Shown: positions 17,904-30,765, numbered from the stretch's first letter. The stretch is DNA of 64,000 nt from Natrinema limicola JCM 13563 (GCF_000337475.1 NZ_AOIT01000017.1:65635-129634); one strand, 5' to 3'. Translations and numbers: made by a program. Notes: generated by a model not told the origin, from the sequence alone.

Positions 17904-18545
17904 GTGGACGCGAATCAACAGTCTCGAGCGAACCCCTTCGGCATGGACGAGGAGTGCCAGAACTGTCCGGCACTCTGTGAGACGCGCAGCCAGGTCGTCC
18001 ACGGCTACGGCGACGTAGACGCAGACTTCCTGTTCGTCGGCGAGCGGCCGACGGCTCGGGCGGACGAAACGGGCGTTCCGTTTGCCGGTGAGGGTGGCAG
18101 CGACGGCGACGGTGGCCTCCGACGAGTTCTTGAGCGACTCGGCCTCTGTGACGTGACCGCCCCGGCAGACGAGCCGGTCCTCGAGAACGTGTACCTGACA
18201 CACCTCACTCGCTGTCGCGATCCAGACCGGGAGCCAACCGACGAGGTGGTTGTCACCTGCGAGCCCTATCTCAACGCCGAGATCCGGATGATCAACCCCG
18301 AAATCCTCGTCCCGATCGGCGAGCGTGCGCTCGCGGAACTCGGAACGGAATATACGACGACCCCGGCCGACGACCTCTCGTTGTCCGACGAACATGCCAC
18401 TCGAATCCGTGGCCGTGGGTTCGAACTGGTCCCCATGATCGACCCTCGAGAAGGGACCGACGAGCAGACACAGATGTGGCTCGAGGCCTTCGCGGAACTG
18501 ATGGCGACGGATTATCGCCAGACGAAAGGACGGCAGGAACGGTAG
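17904..18545 (+). CDS. Divergent uracil-DNA glycosylase-fold Fe-S protein
   Basis: This 213-residue protein resembles family 4 uracil-DNA glycosylases. Four Cys fit the CX2C-Xn-C-X14-17-C cluster pattern: C18, C21, C104 and C119. ADFLFVGERPTARADETGVP and FAGEGGSDGDGGLRRVLERL correspond to motif 1 and the following loop. Motif 2, normally an HPS-type sequence, is not present; the region reads ELVPMIDPREGTDEQ. It therefore may not be an active uracil glycosylase. GTG at 17904 has a T-rich TATA-like box about 27 bases upstream; an internal ATG at 17943 is the alternative. Confidence 0.8.
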   Translation: MDANQQSRANPFGMDEECQNCPALCETRSQVVHGYGDVDADFLFVGERPTARADETGVPFAGEGGSDGDGGLRRVLERLGLCDVTAPADEPVLENVYLTHLTRCRDPDREPTDEVVVTCEPYLNAEIRMINPEILVPIGERALAELGTEYTTTPADDLSLSDEHATRIRGRGFELVPMIDPREGTDEQTQMWLEAFAELMATDYRQTKGRQER

Positions 18546-18567
18546 CGGTCGAACCGGATGCGGTCGA

Positions 18568-18786
18568 TTACCAGTAGGGGTTTGCCCGCCAGCGTTTCGA
18601 TCCCACACCGAGTGCGATCAGTGCCCCGACGGCGACGACCGCGACGACGAGGACGCCGAGCGTCGCTGTGACGTACTCGCCGGATGCGGCGATGAGCGTG
18701 CCGTCTGCGAATCCGAAGACACCGATAGCTGCCAGCGCCGCGACGACGAGCGTCCCGAGCAGGCCGGCGATCGATAGCTTGTCCAT
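18568..18786 (-). CDS. Small membrane protein, 72 residues
   Basis: Two hydrophobic helices are visible, LSIAGLLGTLVVAALAAIGV and TLGVLVVAVVAVGALIALG, followed by a basic tail KRWRANPYW. A TATA-like element (aattatag, near 18805-18812) lies about 23-26 bases before the ATG at 18786 and supports this start over the longer frame. Function unknown. Confidence 0.7.
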   Translation of the reverse strand: MDKLSIAGLLGTLVVAALAAIGVFGFADGTLIAASGEYVTATLGVLVVAVVAVGALIALGVGSKRWRANPYW

Positions 18787-18896
18787 ACCGGCCGAAGGCG
18801 CTCCGCCACTATAATTTGTCACGATCGCGGCTCATGGTCGGGCGCTCGATCCCCGGAAGCGCCGCGTTCAAGGACTGCGCGCCCCGAGTAGCTGGT

Positions 18897-19637
18897 ATGA
18901 TCGTCGTCGTTCCAGTCGCGCCCCCGCGGGACGGACTCGTGCTCTCGTCGCTCGTCGAGCAGTCACCGCTGTCGGCCGCCGAGGCGGTCTCGCTTTACGA
19001 GGTCACCGTCGCCGACGTGTTGTGGGCCGTCGCCTCCAGTGGCGGCGACCTGCTGGTCAACTACCGTGACGCCGACACGCTGCCCGACGCCTACGCTGAT
19101 GGCGACCCCGAAGCCGAGGTCCGCGCGCTCGTCCTCGACGCGCTTGGCGAGGATGCGGAGGTTCGATTCGAACGCCAAGTCGGCTCGAGTCGCGCCGCGC
19201 GCGTCGGCAACACCGTCACGCACCTGCTCGAGCGCGAGGGGGCCGATAGCGTGGGCGTACTCGAGCCGATAGCCCCGCTGGTGGCCCGCACGGAAATCGA
19301 CGGCGCAGCAATGTCGCTCCGTCGCCACGACGTCGTGTTAGGCCCGGCTGAGCGGGGTCGAACCTACTTCGCTGGCTTCGCCGAGCCGATCGATTTCACC
19401 GATGCGTACGCGACACCCGAACTGTCGACGTTAGCCCAGCAGGCAACTGACGACAGTCTCGGCGTCGGATTCGCGCCCATGCTCCCGACCGTGGCTACCC
19501 CGACCGGGTTGCAGGCGACCATCGCCGGACTCGAGGCTCGGCAGGCTGCCGACCGGTCGGGGGCAGAGGCAACGGCGGCCCTGATCGACGACCTGGGGAT
19601 CGCGGTGGGTGCTGATGGTGACTTCGAGCGCGTTTAG
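18897..19637 (+). CDS. DUF2064-like (nucleotidyl/glycosyltransferase-fold) protein
   Basis: This 246-residue protein begins MIVVVPVAPPRDGLVLSSLV. The segment HDVVLGPAERGRTYFAGFAE resembles the DxVLGPxxDGGYYLiGl motif of DUF2064 (GT-A-like) proteins. The family glycines and the Asp-Gly are altered, however (ERGRTYF), so activity is uncertain. I see no membrane segments. It lies just upstream of tRNA-Ser on the same strand. Confidence 0.65.
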   Translation: MIVVVPVAPPRDGLVLSSLVEQSPLSAAEAVSLYEVTVADVLWAVASSGGDLLVNYRDADTLPDAYADGDPEAEVRALVLDALGEDAEVRFERQVGSSRAARVGNTVTHLLEREGADSVGVLEPIAPLVARTEIDGAAMSLRRHDVVLGPAERGRTYFAGFAEPIDFTDAYATPELSTLAQQATDDSLGVGFAPMLPTVATPTGLQATIAGLEARQAADRSGAEATAALIDDLGIAVGADGDFERV

Positions 19638-19678
19638 ACCGACAACTCTTTTTGAACGTGTGCTGAATCAGAGAGTGA

Positions 19679-19762
19679 GGTGGGGTGGCAGAGCGGCCTA
19701 ACGCGCCTGCCTTGAGAGCAGGTGGCTGTCAAGCCTCATGGGTTCAAATCCCATCCCCACCG
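19679..19762 (+). tRNA. tRNA-Ser (anticodon UGA)
   Basis: The acceptor stem GGTGGGG/CCCCACC pairs perfectly (19679-19685 with 19755-19761), with discriminator G at 19762. The anticodon arm CCTGC-CTTGAGA-GCAGG puts anticodon TGA at 19713-19715. A long variable arm (type II) and the T-arm ATGGGTTCAAATCCCAT complete a serine tRNA. No CCA is encoded and no intron is seen. Confidence 0.96.
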
Positions 19763-19930
19763 TTGCTGCCGCGAACAACTCCGTGAGCGACAGCGAGGTC
19801 GATGGATTTGAACGAGACCAGTCGTGCGCAGCGAAGTCGTTCGAAAGACGCTTCGCGTCTTTCGTGATGACGAGAGAGCTTCGCTCTCTCGAACCACGAG
19901 CACGTCTGGGCGTGGTCAAATCCCATCCCC
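19744..19930 (+). mobile_element. Att-like partial duplication of the tRNA-Ser 3' end with paired hairpins
   Basis: The 15-base string tcaaatcccatcccc inside the tRNA T-arm/acceptor (19744-19758) is repeated at 19916-19930, 172 bases further on. The spacer holds two perfect hairpins with the same TTC loop: CGAAAGACGC/GCGTCTTTCG (19842-19864) and CGAGAGAGC/GCTCTCTCG (19871-19891). No integrase gene is present. It looks like a remnant of integration at the tRNA, or a degenerate attachment site. Confidence 0.55.
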
Positions 19931-20078
19931 TCCATTGATTCGGCGTGCTTGCTCGTGTCGCTCGTGAACGCTCGAGCGAACGGCAACCCAACAATGAACG
20001 AACAGCAATGCCTCGAGACCGACACAGCCCGTCGGAAAGCCGAAACCGACATTACACCGTCGCACACACCACAGCGTA
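19763..20078. other. tRNA-downstream spacer without a gene
   Basis: This 316-base region holds the hairpins and att-like repeat described above. The remaining 140 bases up to the GTG at 20079 show no coding signal. Confidence 0.5.
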
Positions 20079-20594
20079 GTGACCCGCGTCTGTCTGCTCG
20101 GCGAGGCCGAGAGCACCCTTCAGTACGAACTGCTCTCCCGGGAAACGGCTCGAGAGGCGCTCGCGACCTACGACTTAACGCGTCCATTCGAGAACGCCAT
20201 CGCGCTGCGGACGGTCAGTGTCGGTGCTGCGGTCTCGCTGCTGAACGACCTCGACTGGTATCTCACGCGGTTCGTCGCCGAGGCGCTCGTCCAAGAACCA
20301 AGCGTCAGCGACACGGAGTGGCTGTCACGGCCGCTGGCAACCCAGCTTCGAAACGGCGATGTCGACCCCGCCGAGACGGCCGAATTCTGCAAGGTCTATG
20401 GCCTCGAGCGGATCGACGCGGACGACGATGCTGATACAGACTCGAGCGACGACGGCGAAACCGCTGGCGGGCCGACTTATCGGCTCGTCGAACCGCTGTA
20501 CGTCCGCCGGACTGACGGCGACCTCCCTACCTATGATCTCAGGGACGTCGCAGACACGCTCGTCGTCCGAGTGACCGAAGCCGAATTCACGTGA
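20079..20594 (+). CDS. DUF5804 family protein
   Basis: This 171-residue protein starts with GTG and opens VCLLGEAESTLQYELLSRET, followed by YDLTRPFENAIALRTVSVGA and VSLLNDLDWYLTRFV. I recognise this as the haloarchaeal DUF5804 family. A variable acidic insert (DADDDADTDSSDDGETAGG) sits before the C-terminal beta-rich part. Soluble; function unknown. Confidence 0.75.
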   Translation: MTRVCLLGEAESTLQYELLSRETAREALATYDLTRPFENAIALRTVSVGAAVSLLNDLDWYLTRFVAEALVQEPSVSDTEWLSRPLATQLRNGDVDPAETAEFCKVYGLERIDADDDADTDSSDDGETAGGPTYRLVEPLYVRRTDGDLPTYDLRDVADTLVVRVTEAEFT

Positions 20595-20629
20595 TCTCGG
20601 TCGGGGTCTGGTGTCGCTCGAGCGCGCCG

Positions 20630-21412
20630 TCACGAGTCGGACGACTGGCTTTCACTGCCGGAGTCCCATTCGGACTCGACGGTCGAACTCGCGGACGCGG
20701 AGCCACTGTCGCTGCCCATCGTGGTATCATACGTTGACCCATCGTGACCGACGAGCGTGGCCGAAACCGTCGTCAGCGGCTCCGACTCGAAGGTCACGCG
20801 AACGAGTCGACCGACGGTCGTAATCGACTGCGCACAGACCTGATCTTCGGCGGTCTCATGGACGGCCGCCTCGAGGACGAGTGTCTCGTCTTCGGCGACA
20901 CTGTGCTCGTCACTGTCGCTCGTCTCGGTTTCACCGGCAGAACTGTCGCTGTCGCTGCTCTCGCCCGCCTCAATGGTGATCGCCTCGATGACCACCTCGT
21001 AACACGGGGTAGGTGCCTCGTCTGAGAGAGACACCAGTATCGACGTCTCGAAGTCGGTTGCATCAATGAACGTGGCAACCGCGTCGGCGTTGTGTAGTGC
21101 CTCTCGTTCGTCGAGCCACTCCGCCGCTCTCTCGGCATCCCGCAGGACCGTTATGTCGGGCTCACTCGAGGCGGGCGACTGGTACGTCAGCGTCCGGACA
21201 TCGGCCAGTCCGTCCGGCAAGTCTTCGATCGCGTCGCCGACGGGGTCGGGGTCGTCTTCAGAGCCGTCCGTCGGTGAGCCGTTGTCGTCGTCGGTCGCGT
21301 CGTCGCCATCGTCATCGGCTGGCTGTGACGCGTCGTCGGCGAGACAGCCGGCCGAGAGGCCGATTGCTGCCGTCGTAGTACACAGCATAGTCCGCCTGGA
21401 GAGACGTGTCAT
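20630..21412 (-). CDS. Tat-exported lipoprotein, acidic, unknown function
   Basis: This 260-residue protein has a twin arginine (SRRTM) and a lipobox ending in Cys (AIGLSAGC), as in haloarchaeal Tat lipoproteins anchored outside the cell. An Asp-rich spacer of about 40 residues follows. The mature domain has LADVRTLTYQSPASSEPDIT and DFETSILVSLSDEAPTPCYE. A second acidic insert and a Ser-rich C-terminal tail flank a beta-rich core. Ligand and role are unknown. Confidence 0.82.
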   Translation of the reverse strand: MTRLSRRTMLCTTTAAIGLSAGCLADDASQPADDDGDDATDDDNGSPTDGSEDDPDPVGDAIEDLPDGLADVRTLTYQSPASSEPDITVLRDAERAAEWLDEREALHNADAVATFIDATDFETSILVSLSDEAPTPCYEVVIEAITIEAGESSDSDSSAGETETSDSDEHSVAEDETLVLEAAVHETAEDQVCAQSITTVGRLVRVTFESEPLTTVSATLVGHDGSTYDTTMGSDSGSASASSTVESEWDSGSESQSSDS

Positions 21413-21489
21413 CGTGACTGTTGGTATGCTGAGCGACCTAAAGGCGGTTCGGCTAGATAAAACAGTTCTTTTCGTTTGCTTGAACGGTC

Positions 21490-22473
<984 letters not shown>

Positions 22474-22744
22474 TGGTGGGCCGTAAGCAGTGGAGACGTA
22501 AACCCATGCTGGACGCAGGCAGGACGTGCCGGTGGTCATACTGCCGGACAAAACGGTACATCCCTCGATCGCACCCACGACGCTGTCACCGACGGCGACA
22601 GCCGTCGAGACGAGATCGAGTATTCACTGATTGTGTCTGGTAGTATCACGTCTCAGGCCAACCACAGTCGTCTCTCCGCTTGCTGTCGTTGTGTCCATCT
22701 GTGTAGCCAGCATCTATTTATGCATGATTTTCTGTTGTATTTTT

Positions 22745-24373
22745 ATGGGGGAAACGCCTCAGTTTGGCTCCGTTGGATACAGTAGCAACGTCGATGCGGG
22801 AGACCTTGTCGACCGAATCGGGCTCACCGAGGACGAAATCGAATGGCGAAAGCAGTACATCGATTTTACCGACGACGACATCGAGCGACTCCGCCGATAC
22901 GAGGAGACGTTCAACCTCCGTGGCGACGATGTCGCGGAGATGTTCTACGAGAAAATCGAGGACAACCCCCAAGTCCGTGAAATCCTCGATCGGTCGCCGC
23001 GAAGTGTCGAGCAACTCAAGTGGTCCCAGAAAATGTATCTCGTGACTCTCGCGACGGGGGACTACGACCAGAGCTACTTCGAGAACCGCGCCCGGATCGG
23101 AAAGCTACACGACATGCTCGAGATGCCGATGAAACACTATATCGGCCAGTACGGCGTCTATTATAATCTCTTGCTCCCGATTATCTCGGAACGGATTCAG
23201 TCGGACATCTCGGAGGCGATCAGAGCGGCGATCGATCGGCAGGCACAGCGACAGGACGACGATGAGAGCACGGGTCGACTGTCATCGCTCCTGGGTCGTG
23301 GCGGCACCGATACCGATGACGACGAGGCGTTCGAAACGACGATCGAAGAACTCGAGGACGAACTCTCAGATCGCATCGACGAGCGCATCGACGAACTCCA
23401 CTCGATTTTGAAGATCATCAATCTCGACATGCAGGTCGCGATCGACACCTACATCGACTCCTACTCGAGCGTCGAGGACCTTCTCGAGCATCAACAGCAC
23501 GTCACGAACAGAGTGTCACACTCGATGCAGGACATTTCGACGGCTGGCGAAGCGATCGGACAGAACGTCGATGACATCAATCGCTCCGTCGAACGACAAT
23601 CCGAGCAGACGCAACTGGCGTCGTCGGACATGCAAGAGATCAGCGTCGCGATCGAGCAACTCGCAACGACCACGGAGTCGATTCTCGAGGGCGAGGGACT
23701 CCTCGATCGCGTCGAAACCGGCGAAGACCACTGCGAACAGTTGCTCGAGTCGATGGAGGACGCCACCGACGCCGAAGCACACGCCTCCCGTGAACTCGAG
23801 ACGCTCGAGGAGACGCTCGACGAACTCGACGACATTCACGACGTGATCGGCGAGGCTGCAGAGAAGACGAAGACGCTCGCGGTCAACGCGAACGTCGAGG
23901 CCAGTCGCTCGCGACCTGACGATAGTTTCACCGTCGTCGCCGACGAGTTCCAACAGCTCTCCGAGACGATACAGCGCCAGACGAAAGCGGCCGACGAGCG
24001 CGTCGCGGCCCTCCGTGAGCAGACTGCTGAAACGCGTCGGTCGATCGATGAAAATCAGCAACGGCTCGAGCGCAATCTCGAGCGAAGTTCGGCCGTCTAC
24101 GAGGCAATCGACGACGTTCGGGAGAGCGTAACTACCTTTACAGACGACGTCCGCGAACTCTCGTCGCTCGTCGACGATCAGGCGTCGAACACACAGGAGA
24201 TGGTCGCACGGCTCGATGCGATTGACGACGAAATCCAGTCGATCAGTACCGATCTCGAGCGGGTCACCGCCGCAATCGAAGAGCAGTTCTCGAAAGTCGA
24301 GACGGTCGAATCCGTCGTGACCGAGTTATCCGAGCGGGGCGACCAACGCCGAGAACGGCACGGCATCCGTTAG
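22745..24373 (+). CDS. hemAT: Heme-based aerotactic transducer HemAT (globin-coupled sensor)
   Basis: This 542-residue soluble chemotaxis transducer has an N-terminal globin domain of about 190 residues with the proximal heme His in RARIGKLHDMLEMPMKHYIG (about His122). A coiled-coil linker rich in Glu and Asp follows. The C-terminal methyl-accepting signalling domain has the hairpin tip EKTKTLAVNANVEASRS, slightly diverged from the usual tip. No membrane helices are present. It should sense oxygen and signal to CheA. A TATA-like tctatttatgcatg lies about 30 bases before the ATG, so the hydrophobic upstream extension is rejected. Confidence 0.93.
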   Translation: MGETPQFGSVGYSSNVDAGDLVDRIGLTEDEIEWRKQYIDFTDDDIERLRRYEETFNLRGDDVAEMFYEKIEDNPQVREILDRSPRSVEQLKWSQKMYLVTLATGDYDQSYFENRARIGKLHDMLEMPMKHYIGQYGVYYNLLLPIISERIQSDISEAIRAAIDRQAQRQDDDESTGRLSSLLGRGGTDTDDDEAFETTIEELEDELSDRIDERIDELHSILKIINLDMQVAIDTYIDSYSSVEDLLEHQQHVTNRVSHSMQDISTAGEAIGQNVDDINRSVERQSEQTQLASSDMQEISVAIEQLATTTESILEGEGLLDRVETGEDHCEQLLESMEDATDAEAHASRELETLEETLDELDDIHDVIGEAAEKTKTLAVNANVEASRSRPDDSFTVVADEFQQLSETIQRQTKAADERVAALREQTAETRRSIDENQQRLERNLERSSAVYEAIDDVRESVTTFTDDVRELSSLVDDQASNTQEMVARLDAIDDEIQSISTDLERVTAAIEEQFSKVETVESVVTELSERGDQRRERHGIR

Positions 24374-24456
24374 TCGGTACTCGCTGGGCCGAGTGACTGT
24401 GAGCGTTCCGTCTCGCGAGCGAGGCAGTTAAGCGACTCCCACCGCAAGCACTGCCC

Positions 24457-24843
24457 ATGAGTCTCGAGACCATGCGGCCGAACCCCACGTGGGATGCGGC
24501 TAGCTACGAGGACGCGGTCGACACGCTCGCAGCACACAACGACGAACTAGTGTACAAGGTCTGGGGCGGCGACTGGTGTAAGGACTGTCGCGCCCTGCTG
24601 CCCGATTTCGGGGCCGCCCTCGAGGCCGCCGAGGTGTCCGACGACCGCATCGAAGAGTTCGCCCTCGATCAGGACAAGCAGGGCCCCGGCGTCGAGGCGT
24701 ACGACATCGAACTCATTCCGACGATCGTCGTCGAGGACGACGACGGCGAGGAACTCACCCGCTTCGTCGAGGACGAAGCGGTCCCGCCCGCGGTCTGGCT
24801 TGCCGACGAACTCGAGGCCGCCCTCGAGACCGAGACGGCCTAA
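24457..24843 (+). CDS. Thioredoxin-family protein
   Basis: This 128-residue protein has the redox motif WCKDC in VYKVWGGDWCKDCRALLPDF and the cis-Pro loop IELIPTIVVEDDDGEEL. The WCKDC sequence is unlike the classical WCGPC, so the substrate range may differ. It faces, convergently, another thioredoxin-fold protein (DUF255). A TATA-like box lies about 28 bases upstream of the ATG. Confidence 0.9.
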   Translation: MSLETMRPNPTWDAASYEDAVDTLAAHNDELVYKVWGGDWCKDCRALLPDFGAALEAAEVSDDRIEEFALDQDKQGPGVEAYDIELIPTIVVEDDDGEELTRFVEDEAVPPAVWLADELEAALETETA

Positions 24844-24876
24844 GTCGCCGCGTCTGCAGCCGACCGAACTGGCTTC

Positions 24877-27072
24877 CTAAAACGGCGCGTCACCCTCCTG
24901 ACGCTGAGTGCTCCCACCGTCGGGAGCGCTCTCGCCGTCGAGCCACGCGAGGGCCTCGTCGGCGTCGTGAGTTGGCGGCGAACACGTTCGATTCCGACAG
25001 ACGTACAGCGTCGGCTCTCCGTCGCGGGCCTCGCGACCGGCCCAGATCGGCGGTGCGTCCGCCAGATCCAATCGATCGAGCCACGCTTCGAGCCCGTCCT
25101 CGGTCGGGGGCCGCAGCGCGAACAGCCGGTCGGGGAAGTATCGCGATGTAAACCGATCGCGCCACGTAGCTGGCAGGTCGTCCGCGGCGACCGTCACCTC
25201 GAGCGCGCCCGACTCGAGCCGGTCAGCGGCGAGACACAGCGTCGCGTGTTCGAGTGCGTTTGCCTCGAGCGTGTTCGCGTGGGTCTCGAGGACGGTCGCG
25301 GCGATTTCCTCGAAGTCCTCCGTTGCGAACTCGTCGAGTGAAAGGAGGGTCTCGACCGCCACGCCGGCCGCAGAGGGCGTCGACTGGTCGCTCAACTCCT
25401 GGGGGCGGGTGACCAGCGACTCGCCGCTTGCGGGCGTGAAATAGAGCGTCCCGTGATCCGCGTCCCAGAACTCGACCTCGATGACCCGTGCGAGCTCGAG
25501 CGCAAAGGCGAGGTGGTCAACCTCGCCGGTGGCCTGGTAGCAGTCCAGTGCCCCGCGTGCGAGGAAGGCGTAGTCCTCGAGATAGCCGTCGATGGCCACA
25601 TCTCCGCCCTTGTAGCGCCGTGACAGCCGCTGCTCATCCGCGTCCCAGAGTCGGTCGCGGACGAACTCGAGGGCGTCGACGGCGGTCTCGGCGTAGTCGT
25701 CCTCGCCCAGGACGAGCGCCGCCTCGGCGTAGGTCGAGATCATCAGCCCGTTCCAGCCTGCGAGTATCTTCTCGTCGCGGTTGGGGCGTGGCCGCTCCTC
25801 GCGGGCCTCGAACAGCCGTTGGCGGATCGCGTCGAGTCGCTTCAGGACCTCGCTTTCCTCGAGGTCGAAGCCGACGGCGAGCTCCGACACCGGCGTCACG
25901 CGGTTGGGCTGGCTCCGTCCCTCGAAGTTGCCCGATTCGGTGATGTCGTAGCGTTTGCAAAAGAGGGCGGCGTCGGGTTCGTGCTCGATGACGTCGTGGA
26001 CCTCATCGGGCGTCCAGACGTAGAACGCGCCCTCTTTTCGCTCGCCGGTTTCGGGCGATTCGCTCTGGGCATCGAGGGTGCTGAAGAAGCCGCCGTCGTC
26101 GTGGGTCAGCTCTCGCTCGACGAACTCGAGGGTGTCGCCGACGACTTCGGCGTAGCGATTCTCGCCAGTGAGCTGGTAGCCAGCCAGAAACGCACGCGGG
26201 ATCTCAGCGTTGTCATACAACATCTTCTCGAAGTGGGGCACCGTCCAGTCCCGGTCGACACAGTAGCGATGGAAGCCGCCGCCAACGTGGTCGTAGAGCC
26301 CGCCGGCGGCCATCGCATCGAGAGTCTCCTCGAGCACCTCGCGATACGCTGTCTCGTCATCAGTTCGATCGTGTGCCCGCGCGAGCACGCGCAAGCGCGA
26401 GGGTTGGGGGAACTTCGGACCACTCGAGCCGAAGCCGCCACACCGACGGTCGGCGCTACGCACGATCGCGTCGGCGGCCGTCTCGAGAACCTCGCTCGAG
26501 GGTGGCCCTGCGGATGCGTCGGTGTCGGCATCTTCGGTGGGCGTTTCCTCGAGCCGGTCTTTCGCGGCGTCGGTCCACTGCTCGGCGCGACTCTCCATCT
26601 CCGGGCGGTCCTCGGCGCTTGCCCAGGAGTCGCTGATCCGCTCACAGAGATCGAGAAAGCCAGGCTGGCCCCGTTTCCCCTCCCGCGGGAAGTAGGTTCC
26701 AATGAAGAACGGCTTCCCCTCTGGGGTGAGCCACGCCGACAGCGGCCAGCCACCCTGCCCGGAGACGAGCTGGCAGACGGTCATGTAGATGCTGTCGATG
26801 TCAGGCCGTTCCTCGCGGTCGACTTTGATCGGGACGAAGTTCTCGTTGAGTACCTCGGCGACCGCCTCGTCGGCGAAGCTCTCCGCTTCCATGACGTGAC
26901 ACCAGTGACACGCCGAATAGCCGATCGAGAGGAAGATCGGCACGTCGCGTTCCTTTGCGGCCTCGAGCGCTTGCTCGTCCCACGGCTGCCAGTTGACGGG
27001 GTTGTCCGCGTGCTGGCGCAGATACGGGCTCTCCTCCTCGTCGAGCCGGTTGCGCTCGGTCGGGGTTGTCAT
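24877..27072 (-). CDS. DUF255/thioredoxin-domain protein (YyaL/SPATA20-like)
   Basis: This 731-residue protein has an N-terminal DUF255 thioredoxin-like domain with the signature SPYLRQHADNPVNWQPW and the Cys pair SACHWCHVMEAESF. A long (alpha/alpha)6 glycosidase-like domain follows, with FPQPSRLRVLARAHD and AGWNGLMISTYAEAALVLGE. The family is widespread and its biochemical role is unsettled; a thiol-dependent function is inferred from the CxxC. It is a single-gene unit with full family length. Confidence 0.93.
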   Translation of the reverse strand: MTTPTERNRLDEEESPYLRQHADNPVNWQPWDEQALEAAKERDVPIFLSIGYSACHWCHVMEAESFADEAVAEVLNENFVPIKVDREERPDIDSIYMTVCQLVSGQGGWPLSAWLTPEGKPFFIGTYFPREGKRGQPGFLDLCERISDSWASAEDRPEMESRAEQWTDAAKDRLEETPTEDADTDASAGPPSSEVLETAADAIVRSADRRCGGFGSSGPKFPQPSRLRVLARAHDRTDDETAYREVLEETLDAMAAGGLYDHVGGGFHRYCVDRDWTVPHFEKMLYDNAEIPRAFLAGYQLTGENRYAEVVGDTLEFVERELTHDDGGFFSTLDAQSESPETGERKEGAFYVWTPDEVHDVIEHEPDAALFCKRYDITESGNFEGRSQPNRVTPVSELAVGFDLEESEVLKRLDAIRQRLFEAREERPRPNRDEKILAGWNGLMISTYAEAALVLGEDDYAETAVDALEFVRDRLWDADEQRLSRRYKGGDVAIDGYLEDYAFLARGALDCYQATGEVDHLAFALELARVIEVEFWDADHGTLYFTPASGESLVTRPQELSDQSTPSAAGVAVETLLSLDEFATEDFEEIAATVLETHANTLEANALEHATLCLAADRLESGALEVTVAADDLPATWRDRFTSRYFPDRLFALRPPTEDGLEAWLDRLDLADAPPIWAGREARDGEPTLYVCRNRTCSPPTHDADEALAWLDGESAPDGGSTQRQEGDAPF

Positions 27073-27183
27073 AGGAACGCGTACGGCTGTGAGTCCTAAA
27101 AGCCCGACGTACGATCCGCTCTCGAGGCGTCGTCGGCAGCAAAAAATCGAGTCGCTATGAGACGTGGAGTCGTGTCGCGTCCG

Positions 27184-29919
<2,736 letters not shown>

Positions 29920-29973
29920 ACGTCGCTTTCGAACCGGGGGGTTTTCAATCTCCCGAGAATTGTCTGAAGAACC

Positions 29974-29982
29974 ATTATATAC
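29974..29982 (-). promoter_or_regulatory. acnA: TATA box for aconitase
   Basis: On the minus strand the sequence reads GGGTATATAATGG, a strong TATA box about 58 bases before the ATG. Transcription starting about 26 bases downstream would leave a leader of roughly 30 bases, which distinguishes it from the leaderless genes around it. Confidence 0.65.
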
Positions 29983-30165
29983 CCTCCGCCAATCAGAATG
30001 TGTTACAGTGTCGTGGTTGTGGGTCGACATCAATTGTCAAATGTAGCCTGCACTAACAGAACTCACTGCCGATCGTCACGTGGCAACTGTCACATCGATC
30101 GGCGAGTTGTCTCTCGAGCAGTGGCGTGTTCGGCCACGCGCTAAAAAACAGGTCGGTGTGTCGCG

Positions 30166-30765
30166 TTAGTTTCCGCCGCCACCGGCACCGGTTTCGTTGC
30201 TACCACCGCCGGCTCCACCGCCGTCACCGCCGTCGCCACCGTCTGCGCCCATGTCGCCGTTGCCGCCGTCATCGCCGTCATCGCCGTTATCGCCGTTATC
30301 ACCGTCACCGCCGTTACCGCCGTTGGCGGTTTCACCGGGAGTCGCCTCGATCAGGTCCACTGCAGGTGCACGGAATTCACCGTCTTCACCCATCGTCTCG
30401 CTGTCGCCGGCACTGAGGGAGACTTCCTCCGACAGCAGGAAGCCCCAGTCCGGGGCGTCAGTGCCCGTATCGTAACTGATGATGTACGCATCCCAGTCGT
30501 CCGAATCGTCGAACACATCGTCCTCCGCTCCGGAGTTTTCAATCAGGTCTTCTTTCGTCTGGGTGTTCAGCTCCGAGATGACCTCGAAGTCAGTACCAGG
30601 CTGGTAGTCATCGCCGTACACGAGCACAACGCCGTCGGCTTCCTGAGCGGAAACAGTCCCGGCCGTTGCGCTTGCGCCAAGGGCGAGTGCCGTCGTGGCG
30701 GCCGCTCCTTTCTTCATGAACGAACGCCGCGAGTCGTCGAATAGTCCGCTATCGTCATCTGTCAT
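30166..30765 (-). CDS. Tat-signal secreted protein with Gly/Asp/Asn-rich tail
   Basis: This 199-residue protein has a Tat signal (DSRRSFMKKGAAATTALALG) and a likely cleavage site after TVSA. The core domain of about 100 residues (VVLVYGDDYQPGTDFEVISE, then WDAYIISYDTGTDAPDWGFL) is shared with the protein at 31504. It then has an extra tail of about 55 residues, an irregular Gly-Gly-Asp-Asn-Gly repeat. The tail could be a cell-surface spacer or a cation-binding region; nothing identifies its role. The ATG at 30765 is preceded by a purine-rich GGTGAG ribosome-binding site. Confidence 0.82.
   Translation of the reverse strand: MTDDDSGLFDDSRRSFMKKGAAATTALALGASATAGTVSAQEADGVVLVYGDDYQPGTDFEVISELNTQTKEDLIENSGAEDDVFDDSDDWDAYIISYDTGTDAPDWGFLLSEEVSLSAGDSETMGEDGEFRAPAVDLIEATPGETANGGNGGDGDNGDNGDDGDDGGNGDMGADGGDGGDGGGAGGGSNETGAGGGGN

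Noticed and set aside
16695..18608. A 637-codon minus-strand frame over the Mrp and UDG-like genes
   Set aside because: Both plus-strand genes have convincing motifs; the antisense translation is low in structure and matches no family.
22631..22744. Hydrophobic N-terminal extension of HemAT
   Set aside because: HemAT is soluble, and the TATA-like box lies inside this stretch, so translation starts at 22745.
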